DNA from: Streptacidiphilus melanogenes
Lineage (GTDB): Bacteria > Actinomycetota > Actinomycetes > Streptomycetales > Streptomycetaceae
DNA: 51,517 nt
Direction of reading: 5' to 3'
NCBI RefSeq assembly: GCF_000787835.1
Contig: NZ_BBPP01000033.1
Location: forward strand, 1 to 51,517
This document shows, one piece after another, positions 1-9,581 of the stretch. The position numbers and the translations under genes are program-made. The notes beneath the pieces were generated by a model that did no database searches, was not told where the DNA came from, and saw only the letters and a program-made list of their open reading frames with translations. Numbering within the stretch: position 1 is the stretch's first letter; each line of letters opens with the position of its first letter.

Positions 1-1
1 G

Positions 2-1603
2 GGCGCCGCCGCCACCGCGACCGTCGCCACCGAGGCCGCCCAGGCGTCCGCCAGCGCCGCCCCGGCCCAGTCGCAGCAGGCGGAGAAGACCGAGAAGGCC
101 GAGAAGGCCACCGCCGAGAAGCCCGCCGTCGAGGCGCAGGCCGGCACCGAGACCCGCGAGCGTGCCGACCGCGGGGACCGCGGCGACGGTCGCGAGAGCC
201 GTCGCGAGCGCCGCAACCGCCGTGACCGCCGTGACGGGGGCCAGGACGGCGGCCAGGGCCAGCAGGGCCAGGGCGGCCGCCAGCAGGACGGCGGCGGCCA
301 GGGCGGCCGTCAGGGTCGTCAGCAGCAGGGCCAGAGCCAGGGCCAGCAGGGCGGCGGCGACTTCGAGGACGACGAGTTCGGCGGCCGTCGCCGCGGCCGT
401 TACCGCGACCGCAACCGCCGTCGCGGTGACCGCTTCGACGGTGTGGCCGAGCCGCAGGTCGGCGAGGACGACGTCCTGATCCCGGTCGCGGGCATCCTGG
501 ACATCCTGGACAACTACGCCTTCGTCCGCACCTCGGGTTACCTGGCCGGGCCGAACGACGTCTACGTCTCGCTGGCCCAGGTTCGCAAGAACGGCCTGCG
601 CAAGGGCGACGCCATCACCGGCGCGGTCAAGCAGCCGAAGGAGGGCGAGCGCCGCGAGAAGTTCAACGCGCTGGTCCGCCTCGACTCGGTCAACGGCACG
701 GACGCCGAGGGCGCCCGCAACCGTCCCGAGTTCACCAAGCTCACGCCGCTGTACCCGCAGGAGCGGCTGCGCCTGGAGACCGACCCGGGCGTGCTGACCA
801 CCCGCATCATCGACCTGGTCGCCCCGATCGGTAAGGGCCAGCGTGGTCTGATCGTCGCCCCGCCGAAGACCGGCAAGACGATGATCATGCAGGCCATCGC
901 CAACGCGATCACCCACAACAACCCCGAGACCCACCTGATGGTCGTCCTCGTCGACGAGCGTCCGGAGGAGGTCACGGACATGCAGCGCTCGGTCAAGGGC
1001 GAGGTCATCTCCTCGACCTTCGACCGCCCCGCCGAGGACCACACCACCGTCGCCGAGCTCGCCATCGAGCGCGCCAAGCGCCTGGTGGAGCTGGGCCACG
1101 ACGTGGTCGTGCTGCTGGACTCGATCACCCGCCTGGGCCGCGCCTACAACCTGGCGGCGCCGGCCTCCGGCCGCATCCTGTCCGGTGGTGTCGACTCGAC
1201 CGCGCTCTACCCGCCGAAGAAGTTCTTCGGCGCCGCGCGCAACATCGAGAACGGCGGCTCCCTGACGATCCTCGCCACCGCGCTCGTCGAGACCGGCTCG
1301 CGCATGGACGAGGTGATCTTCGAGGAGTTCAAGGGCACCGGCAACATGGAGCTCAAGCTCGACCGGAAGCTCGCCGACAAGCGCATCTTCCCCGCGGTGG
1401 ACGTCGACCCGTCCGGCACCCGCAAGGAAGAGATCCTCATGTCCCCCGAGGAGCTCAAGATCGTCTGGAAGCTGCGCCGGGTGCTGCACGCGCTCGACTC
1501 GCAGCAGGCGATCGAGCTGCTGCTGGACAAGATGAAGCAGACGAAGAGCAACGCCGAGTTCCTGATGCAGATCGCCAAGACCACTCCCGGTCAGGACGAC
1601 TGA
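2..1603 (+). CDS. rho: Transcription termination factor Rho (5' end missing)
   Basis: Hexameric RNA-dependent ATPase/helicase that ends transcription. The gene runs in from the left edge and 533 codons are visible. The first ~145 visible residues are low-complexity: Ala/Glu-rich, then Arg/Gly/Gln/Asp-rich with [10 protein letters not shown]-type runs. This is the extra N-terminal RNA-binding region known from high-GC actinobacterial Rho. The conserved core starts near 440 with [19 protein letters not shown], continues with an OB-fold RNA-binding domain (YAFVRTSGY), the Walker A motif APPKTGKT near 860, the Walker B region [11 protein letters not shown] near 1105, and the Q/R-loop region. A GTG at 443 could be mistaken for the start, but the frame is open and coding far upstream of it. 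A strong hairpin follows the stop. Confidence 0.97.
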   Translation, partial: GAAATATVATEAAQASASAAPAQSQQAEKTEKAEKATAEKPAVEAQAGTETRERADRGDRGDGRESRRERRNRRDRRDGGQDGGQGQQGQGGRQQDGGGQGGRQGRQQQGQSQGQQGGGDFEDDEFGGRRRGRYRDRNRRRGDRFDGVAEPQVGEDDVLIPVAGILDILDNYAFVRTSGYLAGPNDVYVSLAQVRKNGLRKGDAITGAVKQPKEGERREKFNALVRLDSVNGTDAEGARNRPEFTKLTPLYPQERLRLETDPGVLTTRIIDLVAPIGKGQRGLIVAPPKTGKTMIMQAIANAITHNNPETHLMVVLVDERPEEVTDMQRSVKGEVISSTFDRPAEDHTTVAELAIERAKRLVELGHDVVVLLDSITRLGRAYNLAAPASGRILSGGVDSTALYPPKKFFGAARNIENGGSLTILATALVETGSRMDEVIFEEFKGTGNMELKLDRKLADKRIFPAVDVDPSGTRKEEILMSPEELKIVWKLRRVLHALDSQQAIELLLDKMKQTKSNAEFLMQIAKTTPGQDD

Positions 1604-1624
1604 TCTCACCTTTTTCGGTGAATG

Positions 1625-1666
1625 AACGTGAGGCCCCGGGCTTTCTGCCCGGGGTTTCACGTTTTT
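1625..1666 (+). terminator. Rho-gene intrinsic terminator
   Basis: A long inverted repeat begins 21 bases after the rho stop codon. Arms of about 16 bp (AACGTGAGGCCCCGGG and CCCGGGGTTTCACGTT, pairing with G-U tolerated) flank a 7-base loop CTTTCTG and are followed by a run of five T. This is a textbook factor-independent terminator and separates rho from the LCP gene. Confidence 0.93.
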
Positions 1667-1706
1667 CTGAGAAGGGTTTTAAGGCGCATCACGTACCTTC
1701 GAGGAC

Positions 1707-2744
1707 ATGTCCGACAAGTGGGCGAAGCTGCGCGGAGCGCGTTCGCGCCGTGCCATGCGCTTCCTGGCGTTGTGCACGGCCGTGGTGGTCCTGCTCTGCG
1801 GGGCCGGTGCGGGCTGGGTGTACTGGAAGCTCAGCCACAATCTCAAGACGGTCGACCTGAGCGGTGAGCTGACCCCGCCCGCGCAGGACGCCTCCGGCGC
1901 GATGAACATCCTCGTCCTGGGCTCCGACTCCCGTGCGGGGGCGAACGGGCAGCTGGCGGGCGGGACCACCGACGGCACGGCCCGCTCGGACACGGCCATG
2001 GTGGTGCACGTCAACGAGGCGCACACGGCCGCCACGGTGGTCTCCGTCCCCCGCGACACCCTGGTGGACCGCCCGGCCTGCGGGGCGGTCCCGGCGGCGT
2101 CCGGCGTCATGTTCAACACCGCCTTCGAGGTCGGCGGCGCGAGCTGCGCGGTCAGGACCGTCGAGGCGATGACCGGCCTGCAGATGAACCACTACCTCGA
2201 GGTCGACTTCTCCGGCTTCGCCAAGCTGATCGACGCGCTCGGCGGCGTGGACGTCACCACGACGATTCCCATCGACGACGTCCAGAGCGGCCTCCACCTC
2301 CCTGCGGGAACCCACCACCTGGGCGGCGACCAGGCCCTGGCCTTCGTGCGCACCCGGCACGGCGTGGGGGACGGCAGCGATCTCGGCCGCATACAGCTTC
2401 AGCAGGAGATGGTGAAGTCGGTGCTGAAGCAGGTGGAGAACCTGGACCTGTTCAGCAGCCCGACGAAGCTGTTCTCGATCGCGGACTCCGCGACCGGCTC
2501 GGTGACCACGGACTCCACACTCGGCTCGGTCCACTCCCTGCTCGGCTTCGCCGAGGGTCTGCAGCACGTCAAGTCCACCGACATCACCGGCGTGACGATG
2601 CCGACCACGACGGCGCCGGGCGATCCCAACCGTCTGGTGACCCTCCGGCCGCAGGCGGACGAGCTCTGGTCGGCGCTCAAGGCCGACCGGCCGGTGCCGG
2701 CCTCGGTGATGGAGCTCCAGCCGAAGAACCCGGCCGACAGCTGA
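1707..2744 (+). CDS. LytR-CpsA-Psr (LCP) family cell-wall ligase
   Basis: Membrane-anchored phosphotransferase of the family that moves undecaprenyl-linked glycopolymers onto peptidoglycan. The protein has 345 residues: a short basic cytoplasmic start, one membrane segment (about residues 20-42, ending GAGWVYW), then an extracellular LCP domain. Family motifs are present in order: NILVLGSDSR, RSDTAMVVHV, VSVPRDTLV, the GGVDV turn, and FVRTRH with its pyrophosphate-binding arginines. Length is typical for a minimal LCP protein without a C-terminal extension. A -10-like TACCTT (1694-1699) lies 7 bases before the ATG, so the message could be leaderless, although GAGGAC could act as a weak ribosome site. 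The exact acceptor glycopolymer cannot be inferred. Confidence 0.93.
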   Translation: MSDKWAKLRGARSRRAMRFLALCTAVVVLLCGAGAGWVYWKLSHNLKTVDLSGELTPPAQDASGAMNILVLGSDSRAGANGQLAGGTTDGTARSDTAMVVHVNEAHTAATVVSVPRDTLVDRPACGAVPAASGVMFNTAFEVGGASCAVRTVEAMTGLQMNHYLEVDFSGFAKLIDALGGVDVTTTIPIDDVQSGLHLPAGTHHLGGDQALAFVRTRHGVGDGSDLGRIQLQQEMVKSVLKQVENLDLFSSPTKLFSIADSATGSVTTDSTLGSVHSLLGFAEGLQHVKSTDITGVTMPTTTAPGDPNRLVTLRPQADELWSALKADRPVPASVMELQPKNPADS

Positions 2745-2758
2745 CGTCGGCACGGCCT

Positions 2759-2784
2759 GGAATATCCGCCCGCGCAAGGTCGTT
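2759..2784 (+). promoter_or_regulatory. Sigma-R-type promoter of rpmE
   Basis: GGAAT at 2759-2763 and GTT at 2782-2784 are separated by exactly 18 bases. This matches the known Streptomyces sigma-R (disulfide-stress ECF sigma) consensus GGAAT-N18/19-GTT. Transcription would start near 2790, giving a leader of about 100 nt before rpmE. From memory, rpmE is a reported sigma-R target in S. coelicolor, which supports the call. Confidence 0.72.
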
Positions 2785-2888
2785 TTGGTCCGTGGCGCCA
2801 GTGCTGGCAGACTGGTACGTCGGTCCCGGTTCACGGACAGCGTCCGCTCCTCCGACCCGGAACCCTCCCGCAAACCTAGGAGCATCCC

Positions 2889-3107
2889 TTGAAGCGCGAC
2901 ATCCACCCGACCTACGTGGTCACCCAGGTCACCTGCACCTGTGGCAACGAGTTCACCACCCGCAGCACCGAGAACTCCGGCGTCATCCGCGCCGAGGTGT
3001 GCTCGGCCTGCCACCCCTTCTACACCGGCAAGCAGAAGATCATGGACACCGGTGGCCGCGTGGCCCGCTTCGAGGCCCGCTTCGGCAAGAAGCACGCCAA
3101 GGCCTAA
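2889..3107 (+). CDS. rpmE: 50S ribosomal protein L31, zinc-binding (C+) form
   Basis: Component of the large ribosomal subunit that bridges toward the 30S head. The protein has 72 residues and starts with TTG at 2889, placed by the ribosome site AGGAG at 2877-2881 and by family alignment (MKRDIHP). Cysteines C16, C18, C37 and C40 (CTCGN ... CSAC) form the zinc site, so this is the zinc-containing C+ paralogue and not the zinc-free one made under zinc starvation. A perfect sigma-R-type promoter lies 105 bp upstream. The cysteine zinc site and a thiol-stress promoter fit together functionally. Confidence 0.96.
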   Translation: MKRDIHPTYVVTQVTCTCGNEFTTRSTENSGVIRAEVCSACHPFYTGKQKIMDTGGRVARFEARFGKKHAKA

Positions 3108-3194
3108 CCGCCTTGCGGCGCCGGCCGGGCGTACCCGTGGTTCCCGCGGGTGCGTTCCGGTCGGCGCCGTTCGCGTTGGCCCCCTTGCCTATTC

Positions 3195-3225
3195 CGGTCA
3201 TCTCGGTCATCCCGGTCATCTCGGT
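3195..3225 (+). repeat. Short tandem repeat between rpmE and prfA
   Basis: Three consecutive 9-bp units CGGTCATCT, CGGTCATCC, CGGTCATCT and a partial fourth lie in the intergenic leader just before the prfA ribosome site. They may be slippage-generated; no function is visible. Confidence 0.6.
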
Positions 3226-3246
3226 TCGAAAGAAGGCTCAGCTCCC

Positions 3247-4320
<1,074 letters not shown>

Positions 4321-4330
4321 TCCACCCGTC

Positions 4331-4346
4331 GGGGCCGGAAGGCCCC
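4331..4346 (+). other. Hairpin between prfA and prmC
   Basis: Perfect GGGGCC-GGAA-GGCCCC stem-loop 10 bases after the prfA stop. There is no T tract, so it is more likely an mRNA-processing or stabilising structure, or a weak terminator, than a full stop. Confidence 0.45.
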
Positions 4347-4381
4347 GTCGGACCGCTCAAGTCCGCTAAGAGAGGCGCGAC

Positions 4382-5248
4382 GTGAACCTCCTTCTCGCCG
4401 AGGTGGCCCGAGCCACCCAGCGGTTGGCCGATGCCGGTGTGCCCTCGCCGCGGTTCGACGCGGAGGAGCTCGCGGCGTACGTCCACGACGTCAAGCGCGG
4501 CGAGCTGCACGGCGTCAGGGACGCCGACTTCGACGCCCGCTACTGGGAGGTCATCTCCCGGCGCGAGGCGCGCGAGCCGCTGCAGCACATCACCGGGCGG
4601 GCCTTCTTCCGCTACCTGGAGCTCCAGGTCGGCCCGGGCGTCTTCGTGCCCCGTCCGGAGACGGAGTCGGTGGTCGGCTGGGCGATAGACGCGCTGCGCG
4701 ACATGGACGTCGCAGAGCCGACGGTGGTCGACCTGTGCACCGGTTCCGGCGCGATCGCGCTGGCGCTGGCGCAGGAGGTGCCGCGCAGCCGCGTGCACGC
4801 CGTGGAGCTCTCCGACGAGGCCTACGCCTGGGCCCGCCGCAACGTCGACGCCAGCCCGGACGCCGCGCGGATCGAGCTGATCCAGGGTGACGCCACCCGC
4901 GCCTTCGAGGACCGCCCGGAGCTGAGCGGCCAGTTCGACCTGGTCATCAGCAACCCGCCGTACATCCCGCTGACCGAGTGGGAATACGTCGCTCCTGAGG
5001 CTCGCGACCACGACCCGGAGATGGCACTCTTCTCCGGCGAGGACGGACTCCACACCATCCGCGGCATCGAGCGCGTCGCCGCGCGCCTGCTGCGGCCCGG
5101 GGGAGTGGTCGTCGTCGAGCACGCGGACACCCAGGGCGGGGTCGTCCCCTGGATCTTCCGCGAGGAGGACGGCTGGACCGACGCCGCCGACCACCGCGAC
5201 CTGAACAACCGCCCCCGCTTCGCCACCGCGCGCCGCGCCGTCCTGTAG
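4382..5248 (+). CDS. prmC: Release factor glutamine methyltransferase
   Basis: SAM-dependent enzyme that methylates the GGQ glutamine of release factors. The 288-residue protein has the N-terminal helical RF-binding domain, the PRPETE substrate motif, the SAM-binding loop VVDLCTGSGAIALALA, and the catalytic NPPY motif (ISNPPYIP) that contacts the target glutamine. The GTG start is preceded by GAGAGG. It lies immediately downstream of prfA, its substrate gene, and 15 bases before the Sua5-type gene. Confidence 0.96.
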   Translation: MNLLLAEVARATQRLADAGVPSPRFDAEELAAYVHDVKRGELHGVRDADFDARYWEVISRREAREPLQHITGRAFFRYLELQVGPGVFVPRPETESVVGWAIDALRDMDVAEPTVVDLCTGSGAIALALAQEVPRSRVHAVELSDEAYAWARRNVDASPDAARIELIQGDATRAFEDRPELSGQFDLVISNPPYIPLTEWEYVAPEARDHDPEMALFSGEDGLHTIRGIERVAARLLRPGGVVVVEHADTQGGVVPWIFREEDGWTDAADHRDLNNRPRFATARRAVL

Positions 5249-5263
5249 GGAAGGGATCCACCG

Positions 5264-5911
5264 ATGAGTCGTCGCTACGACTGCTCCGACGCGACCGAGC
5301 GCGCCGCCGGTCTGCGTGAGGCCGCCTCCGCGATCCGCCGGGGCGAGCTGGTGGTCATCCCCACCGACACCGTCTACGGTCTGGCCGCCGACGCCTTCTC
5401 CGCCGAGGCCGTCGCCGAGCTGCTCGCGGCCAAGGGCCGCGGCCGCAACATGCCCACCCCGGTGCTGGTCGGCTCGCCGACCACGCTGCACGGTCTGGTC
5501 ACCGACTTCTCCGAGTCCGCGTGGGAGCTCGTCGACGCGTTCTGGCCGGGCGGGCTGACCCTGGTCACCCGTCACCAGCCCTCGCTGCGGTGGGACCTGG
5601 GCGACACCCGCGGCACCGTCGCCGTCCGCATGCCGCTGCACCCGGTCGCGATCGAGCTGCTGAACACCACCGGCCCGCTCGCCGTCTCCAGCGCCAACCT
5701 GACCGGCGGCCCGTCCCCGGCCACCTGCGACGAGGCCGAGGAGCAGCTCGGCCAGTCCGTCTCCGTCTACCTCGACGGCGGCCGTGCCGACCACGCCGTG
5801 CCGTCCACGATCGTCGACGTCACCGGCAAGATCCCCGTCCTGCGTCGTGCCGGCGCGGTCTCACTGGAGCAGCTCCGCGAGGTCGTACCAGACGTGGAGG
5901 CCGGCAGTTGA
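5264..5911 (+). CDS. L-threonylcarbamoyladenylate synthase (Sua5/TsaC family)
   Basis: Makes threonylcarbamoyl-AMP from threonine, bicarbonate and ATP, the first step of the universal t6A37 tRNA modification. The 215-residue YrdC-fold protein shows the expected N-terminal RGELVVIPTDTVYGLAADA, a Lys/Arg-rich KGRGRNMP nucleotide-binding stretch, FWPGGLTLV, and VAVRMPLHP with SSANLTGG. It has only the YrdC domain and lacks the C-terminal Sua5 domain. Ribosome site GGAAGGGA precedes the ATG. Its stop overlaps the TTG of the next gene in TTGA, which suggests translational coupling. Confidence 0.94.
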   Translation: MSRRYDCSDATERAAGLREAASAIRRGELVVIPTDTVYGLAADAFSAEAVAELLAAKGRGRNMPTPVLVGSPTTLHGLVTDFSESAWELVDAFWPGGLTLVTRHQPSLRWDLGDTRGTVAVRMPLHPVAIELLNTTGPLAVSSANLTGGPSPATCDEAEEQLGQSVSVYLDGGRADHAVPSTIVDVTGKIPVLRRAGAVSLEQLREVVPDVEAGS

Positions 5912-6594
5912 CCGGGCGCCATCGCCTCCGGCCGCCGATACGTCCCCTCCCGCGTCTGCACCACGAGGTCGTGGGCCATCGTTTCGGCGCGTTCCGGATC
6001 CTTTACGTCTGCACCGGCGGCGTCTGCCGCTCGCCCATGGCCGAGCGGCTGACCCGTCATGAGCTGACGCTCCGTCTCGGGGAGGGCGCGGAGACCGAGA
6101 TATCGGTCGAGAGCGCCGGCACCTGGGGCCACGAGGGCGCCCCGATGGAGTCCCACGCCGCGGAGATCCTCGCCGAGTTCGGCGCGGACTCCACCGGCTT
6201 CGTCGGCCGCGAGCTGCTCGACGACCACGTCATCGAGGCGGACCTGGTGCTGACGGCCACCCGCGACCACCGGGCCCAGGTGATCTCCATGGGCCACGAC
6301 GCCGGTCTGCGGACCTTCACCCTGAAGGAGTTCACCCGCCTGGTCCGTGCCATCGACCCGGCGACGCTGCCGGACTCCGTCGGGGAGGGCGCCCTGGCCG
6401 AGCGCGCCCGCGTCCTGGTGCGCGCCGCCGCGGCGCTGCGCGGCTGGCTCCTGGCGGCTTCCCCGGAGGCGGACGAGGTCGACGACCCGTACGGAGCACC
6501 GCTCGGGATGTTCCGCAACTGCGGCGAGGAGATCTTCGACGCCCTGGATCCGATCGTCACCGCGTTGACGGGCGTCAGCCGGGTGCGCGTCTGA
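5908..6594 (+). CDS. Low-molecular-weight protein-tyrosine phosphatase
   Basis: Cysteine-dependent phosphatase (arsenate-reductase-like fold), usually opposing bacterial tyrosine kinases. The phosphate loop is CTGGVCRS (nucleophile Cys, binding Arg) and the general acid is in DDPYG near the C-terminus; both are intact. The chosen start is TTG 5908, which overlaps the previous stop (TTGA) and has GGAGG 7 bases upstream, giving 228 residues. A GTG at 5971 is the alternative and would drop a 21-residue basic N-terminal extension that is not part of the fold. Position between the tRNA-modification gene and the SHMT-like/WecA genes suggests an envelope-polymer role, but this is inference. Confidence 0.88.
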   Translation: MTGRHRLRPPIRPLPRLHHEVVGHRFGAFRILYVCTGGVCRSPMAERLTRHELTLRLGEGAETEISVESAGTWGHEGAPMESHAAEILAEFGADSTGFVGRELLDDHVIEADLVLTATRDHRAQVISMGHDAGLRTFTLKEFTRLVRAIDPATLPDSVGEGALAERARVLVRAAAALRGWLLAASPEADEVDDPYGAPLGMFRNCGEEIFDALDPIVTALTGVSRVRV

Positions 6595-6658
6595 GCCGTT
6601 GCTGGCGTGCTGCAACCTCCGGCTCGGCGTACCGTGACCACCGGAGGTGCATGCGGCC

Positions 6659-7951
6659 ATGGCGACCCTTGCGACCAGTGACGAGTCCACGCAGGCGGCG
6701 CTCGCCGATGTGCCCGACGACGCGCTTGCGGCGCTGCTGGCACGCGAGGACGACCGCCGTCGCCGGCAGGTGAACCTTCTCGCCGGGGAGAACCTGGAGT
6801 CGCCCGGCGTGCTCGCGCTGCTGGGGAGCGCGTTCGCGGACAAGTACGCCGAGGGGTACCCCGAGCGGCGGCACCACACCGGGTGCGGTCCGGCCGACGA
6901 CGTGGAGACCCTGGCCGTGGCCCGCGCCAAGAAGCTGTTCGGGGCCGACCACGCGAACGTGCAGCCCTACTCCGGCTCCATCGCCGTCCTGGCCGCCGCC
7001 GCGGCGCTGCTGCGGCCGGGGGACGCCGTGCTGGCCATGTCCCTGGCGCACGGCGGCCACCTGACCCACGGGTCCTCGGCGAACTTCTCCGGCCGCTGGT
7101 TCGCCGTCTCCGCCTACGGGGTCCGCGAGAGCGACGGCCTGATCGACCTCGACCAGGTGCGGGACCTGGCGCGGGCGCGCCGGCCCAAGGTGATCGTCGC
7201 GGGGGCGATCTCCTACCCGCGCGTGATCGACTGGGAGGGCTTCCGGGCCGTCGCGGACGAGGTGGGCGCGTACCTCGTCGCGGGCGCCGCCCAGACGCTC
7301 GGTCTCTCCGCCGCCGGGGTGATCCCGTCGCCCGTGCCGTATGCGGACGTCGTCTGCGGAGTCACCCACAAGGTGCTGGGCGGGCCGCGCGGCGGGCTGA
7401 TCCTGTGCACGCGGGAGCTGGCCGAGCGGGTGGACCGGGCGGTGTTCCCCTTCATCCAGGGCGGGCCGATGGTCAACCAGCTCGCCGCCAAGGCGTACGT
7501 GCTCGGCCGGGCGGCCACGCCCGCCTTCCGCGGGTACGCGCAGCGGACCGTCGTGAACGCGCAGCGCCTCGCCGCCGCGCTGGACGGCCACGGGCTGCGC
7601 CCGCTCACCGGGGGGACGGATACCCACCTGGTCACCGTGGACGCCAGGGGCCTCGGCCTGACCGGCCGCGAGGTCGAGCGCCGGTGCGAGCGTGCGGGGC
7701 TGCTGCTGGGCCACTGCGCGGTGCCCTACGAGGACGTGCCGCCGGCGTCCGCCTCCGGGCTGCGGATGGGGACGCTGAGCGCGACCACCGTGGGCATGGC
7801 GGAGCAGGAGATGACCGAGGTCGCCGAGCTGGTCCACGCGGCGGCCACCGGGAAAGCCGATGATTCCGTCACGCAGCGTGTGGAATCCCTTGCCCAGCGT
7901 TTTCCCAGTCTGTCGACAAAACCGCAATGCGGGAACTCGACGTCCTCATGA
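6659..7951 (+). CDS. Serine-hydroxymethyltransferase-like protein with altered PLP site
   Basis: The 430-residue protein aligns end to end with bacterial SHMT (KYAEGYP, LAHGGHLTHGS, THKVLGGPRGG, SGLRMGT). The PLP-forming lysine (K238 in VTHK) and the stacking histidine are kept. Several residues that are near-invariant in true SHMT are changed. The Asp that salt-bridges the PLP ring nitrogen (VDMAH in E. coli) is Gly209, and the His of the same motif is Gln212. The RYY pair is RHH, and the four Thr before HK are reduced to one (CGVTHK). Start is ATG 6659 with GGAGG at 6643-6647; a -10-like TACCGT lies at 6630-6635. It may be a repurposed or inactive paralogue, and a housekeeping SHMT would be expected elsewhere in the genome. 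Confidence 0.85.
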   Translation: MATLATSDESTQAALADVPDDALAALLAREDDRRRRQVNLLAGENLESPGVLALLGSAFADKYAEGYPERRHHTGCGPADDVETLAVARAKKLFGADHANVQPYSGSIAVLAAAAALLRPGDAVLAMSLAHGGHLTHGSSANFSGRWFAVSAYGVRESDGLIDLDQVRDLARARRPKVIVAGAISYPRVIDWEGFRAVADEVGAYLVAGAAQTLGLSAAGVIPSPVPYADVVCGVTHKVLGGPRGGLILCTRELAERVDRAVFPFIQGGPMVNQLAAKAYVLGRAATPAFRGYAQRTVVNAQRLAAALDGHGLRPLTGGTDTHLVTVDARGLGLTGREVERRCERAGLLLGHCAVPYEDVPPASASGLRMGTLSATTVGMAEQEMTEVAELVHAAATGKADDSVTQRVESLAQRFPSLSTKPQCGNSTSS

Positions 7952-8070
7952 ATAGGGTGTGCACGTGACGCACCTCCATTCCCGAGCGCACAGCCATCTC
8001 GCGCCCAAGGCAAGGCGGCTATGCTCTGCCGTTGTCACGGGGGTGTCCAGCGCAGCACAGGAGGACTCTG

Positions 8071-9447
8071 GTGCGTGAGTTCCTGCTGACGCTCTGCGTG
8101 ACCGCGGCGGTGACCTACCTGCTGACCGGTCCGGCACGGAAGTTCGCCATCATCGCGGGCGCCATGCCGGCGGTCCGCGACCGCGACGTGCACAAGGAGC
8201 CGACGCCACGACTCGGCGGCATCGCCATGTTCGGCGGTCTGTGCGCCGGTCTGCTCACCGCTGACCACCTGTCGGCCCTGCACGCCGTCTTCCAGAACTC
8301 CAGCGATGTGCCGGCCCTGCTGTCCGGCGCGACCATCATGTGGGTGCTGGGCGTGCTGGACGACAAGTGGGGCGTGGACGCGCTGGTGAAGCTCGGCGGG
8401 CAGATGGTCGCCGCGGGCGTGATGGTCTACCAGGGCCTCACCGTGCTGTGGCTGCCGATTCCCGGCGTCGGGACCGTCGCCGTGACGGACACCTGGGGCT
8501 CCTTCATCACCGTCGCGCTGGTGGTCATAAGCGTGAACGCGGTGAACTTCATCGACGGCCTGGACGGTCTGGCGGCCGGCATGGTCTGCATCGCGGCCGG
8601 GGCCTTCTTCGTCTACGCCTACCGGCTCTGGTACGGCTTCTCGGTGCCGGACGCGGCGCCGGCCGCGCTGTTCAGCGTGATCCTGGTCGGCATGGTGCTG
8701 GGCTTCCTGCCGCACAACTTCCATCCCGCGCGGATCTTCATGGGGGACTCGGGCGCGCTGCTGCTCGGTCTCGTCCTCTCGGTCTGCATGATCTCGGTGA
8801 CGGGCCGGGTCGACCCGGACGTGATCACCGCGCAGAGCGGTGGCAGCCAGACCACCACGGTGCACGCGATGGTGCCGATCTACATCGTGCTGCTGCTTCC
8901 GCTGACCGTGATCGCCATTCCGCTCGCGGATCTCATTCTCGCGGTGGTGCGCCGCACTTGGGCGGGAAAGTCCCCATTCGCCGCGGACAAGCAGCATCTG
9001 CACCACCGACTGCTGCAACTCGGCCATTCCCACAGTCGCGCAGTACTGATCATGTATTTCTGGGCCGCGCTGCTCGCCTTCGGCACCGTCGCCTTCTCGG
9101 TCGACCGCACCGAGCGCCTCGCGCTCAACGTGCTGCTCGGCCTGCTGGTTCTCGGCATCCTGATGCTGCTCTTCCCGCGGTTCCGGCCGCATGCGCCGCG
9201 CATGGTGGAGCGCTTCGTTCCGCCCCGGTATCGCCGGACCGTAAAGGTAAGGGATGTTCTTACCGAAGAGACGGTAAAGGAGATCGCGGACGACTCCATT
9301 CCGGCAGGTGCGGCTGTCTCCGTCGCAGATGGGGACCTGTTGGACAAGATCGGAACTGGCTCGCACGCGGTGCGTCGCCATTCGGGCACATCGGGACGAT
9401 CCGGCAGTGGTGCAGAGCGTGTGTCAAGGAGCACACCAAGAAAGTAA
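8071..9447 (+). CDS. WecA/MraY-family undecaprenyl-phosphate sugar-1-phosphate transferase
   Basis: Integral membrane enzyme that loads an N-acetylhexosamine-1-phosphate (GlcNAc-1-P in WecA/TagO relatives) onto undecaprenyl phosphate, starting a wall polymer. The 458-residue protein has about 10-11 membrane segments and the family motifs DRDVHKEPTPRLGG, VLDDKWG, NAVNFIDGLDGLA, FMGDSGAL and the sugar-binding DKQHLHHRL. The GTG at 8071 has a perfect AGGAGG 6 bases upstream. A -10-like TATGCT at 8020-8025 may be the promoter. The C-terminal ~90 residues form a cytoplasmic Ser/Arg-rich tail unlike the enzyme core. It lies just before the atp operon, as in other streptomycetes. Confidence 0.93.
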   Translation: MREFLLTLCVTAAVTYLLTGPARKFAIIAGAMPAVRDRDVHKEPTPRLGGIAMFGGLCAGLLTADHLSALHAVFQNSSDVPALLSGATIMWVLGVLDDKWGVDALVKLGGQMVAAGVMVYQGLTVLWLPIPGVGTVAVTDTWGSFITVALVVISVNAVNFIDGLDGLAAGMVCIAAGAFFVYAYRLWYGFSVPDAAPAALFSVILVGMVLGFLPHNFHPARIFMGDSGALLLGLVLSVCMISVTGRVDPDVITAQSGGSQTTTVHAMVPIYIVLLLPLTVIAIPLADLILAVVRRTWAGKSPFAADKQHLHHRLLQLGHSHSRAVLIMYFWAALLAFGTVAFSVDRTERLALNVLLGLLVLGILMLLFPRFRPHAPRMVERFVPPRYRRTVKVRDVLTEETVKEIADDSIPAGAAVSVADGDLLDKIGTGSHAVRRHSGTSGRSGSGAERVSRSTPRK

Positions 9448-9581
9448 AGACTGCACCAAATAGCTTGTGATATCGTTCACGACATCAGGAGAGCTGCCGA
9501 AGGACCTTATGGGAGAAGGTCGTTCGGGCCCCGTCTCCTCCTGATCGTCCGCACGACCCCCACCCCCCCGGAGCTTTGACG
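9448..9581 (+). promoter_or_regulatory. atp operon promoter region
   Basis: This gap holds an extended -10 TGATATCGT (TATCGT at 9471-9476) and a ribosome site GGAG at 9570-9573 before atpI. No good -35 is visible. An inverted repeat (GGAGA... with TCTCC near 9510-9538) occupies the leader. It is the most likely place for the main atp operon promoter. Confidence 0.45.

Noticed and set aside
1689-3095. Long minus-strand open frame across the LCP and rpmE genes
   Set aside because: It overlaps two clear genes, has His/Arg/Gly-rich composition and no family similarity; a GC artefact.
5971-6594. GTG 5971 as start of the phosphatase gene
   Set aside because: TTG 5908 has a well-placed GGAGG and overlaps the upstream stop; GTG 5971 has only weak GAGG close by. 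It remains a possible alternative.
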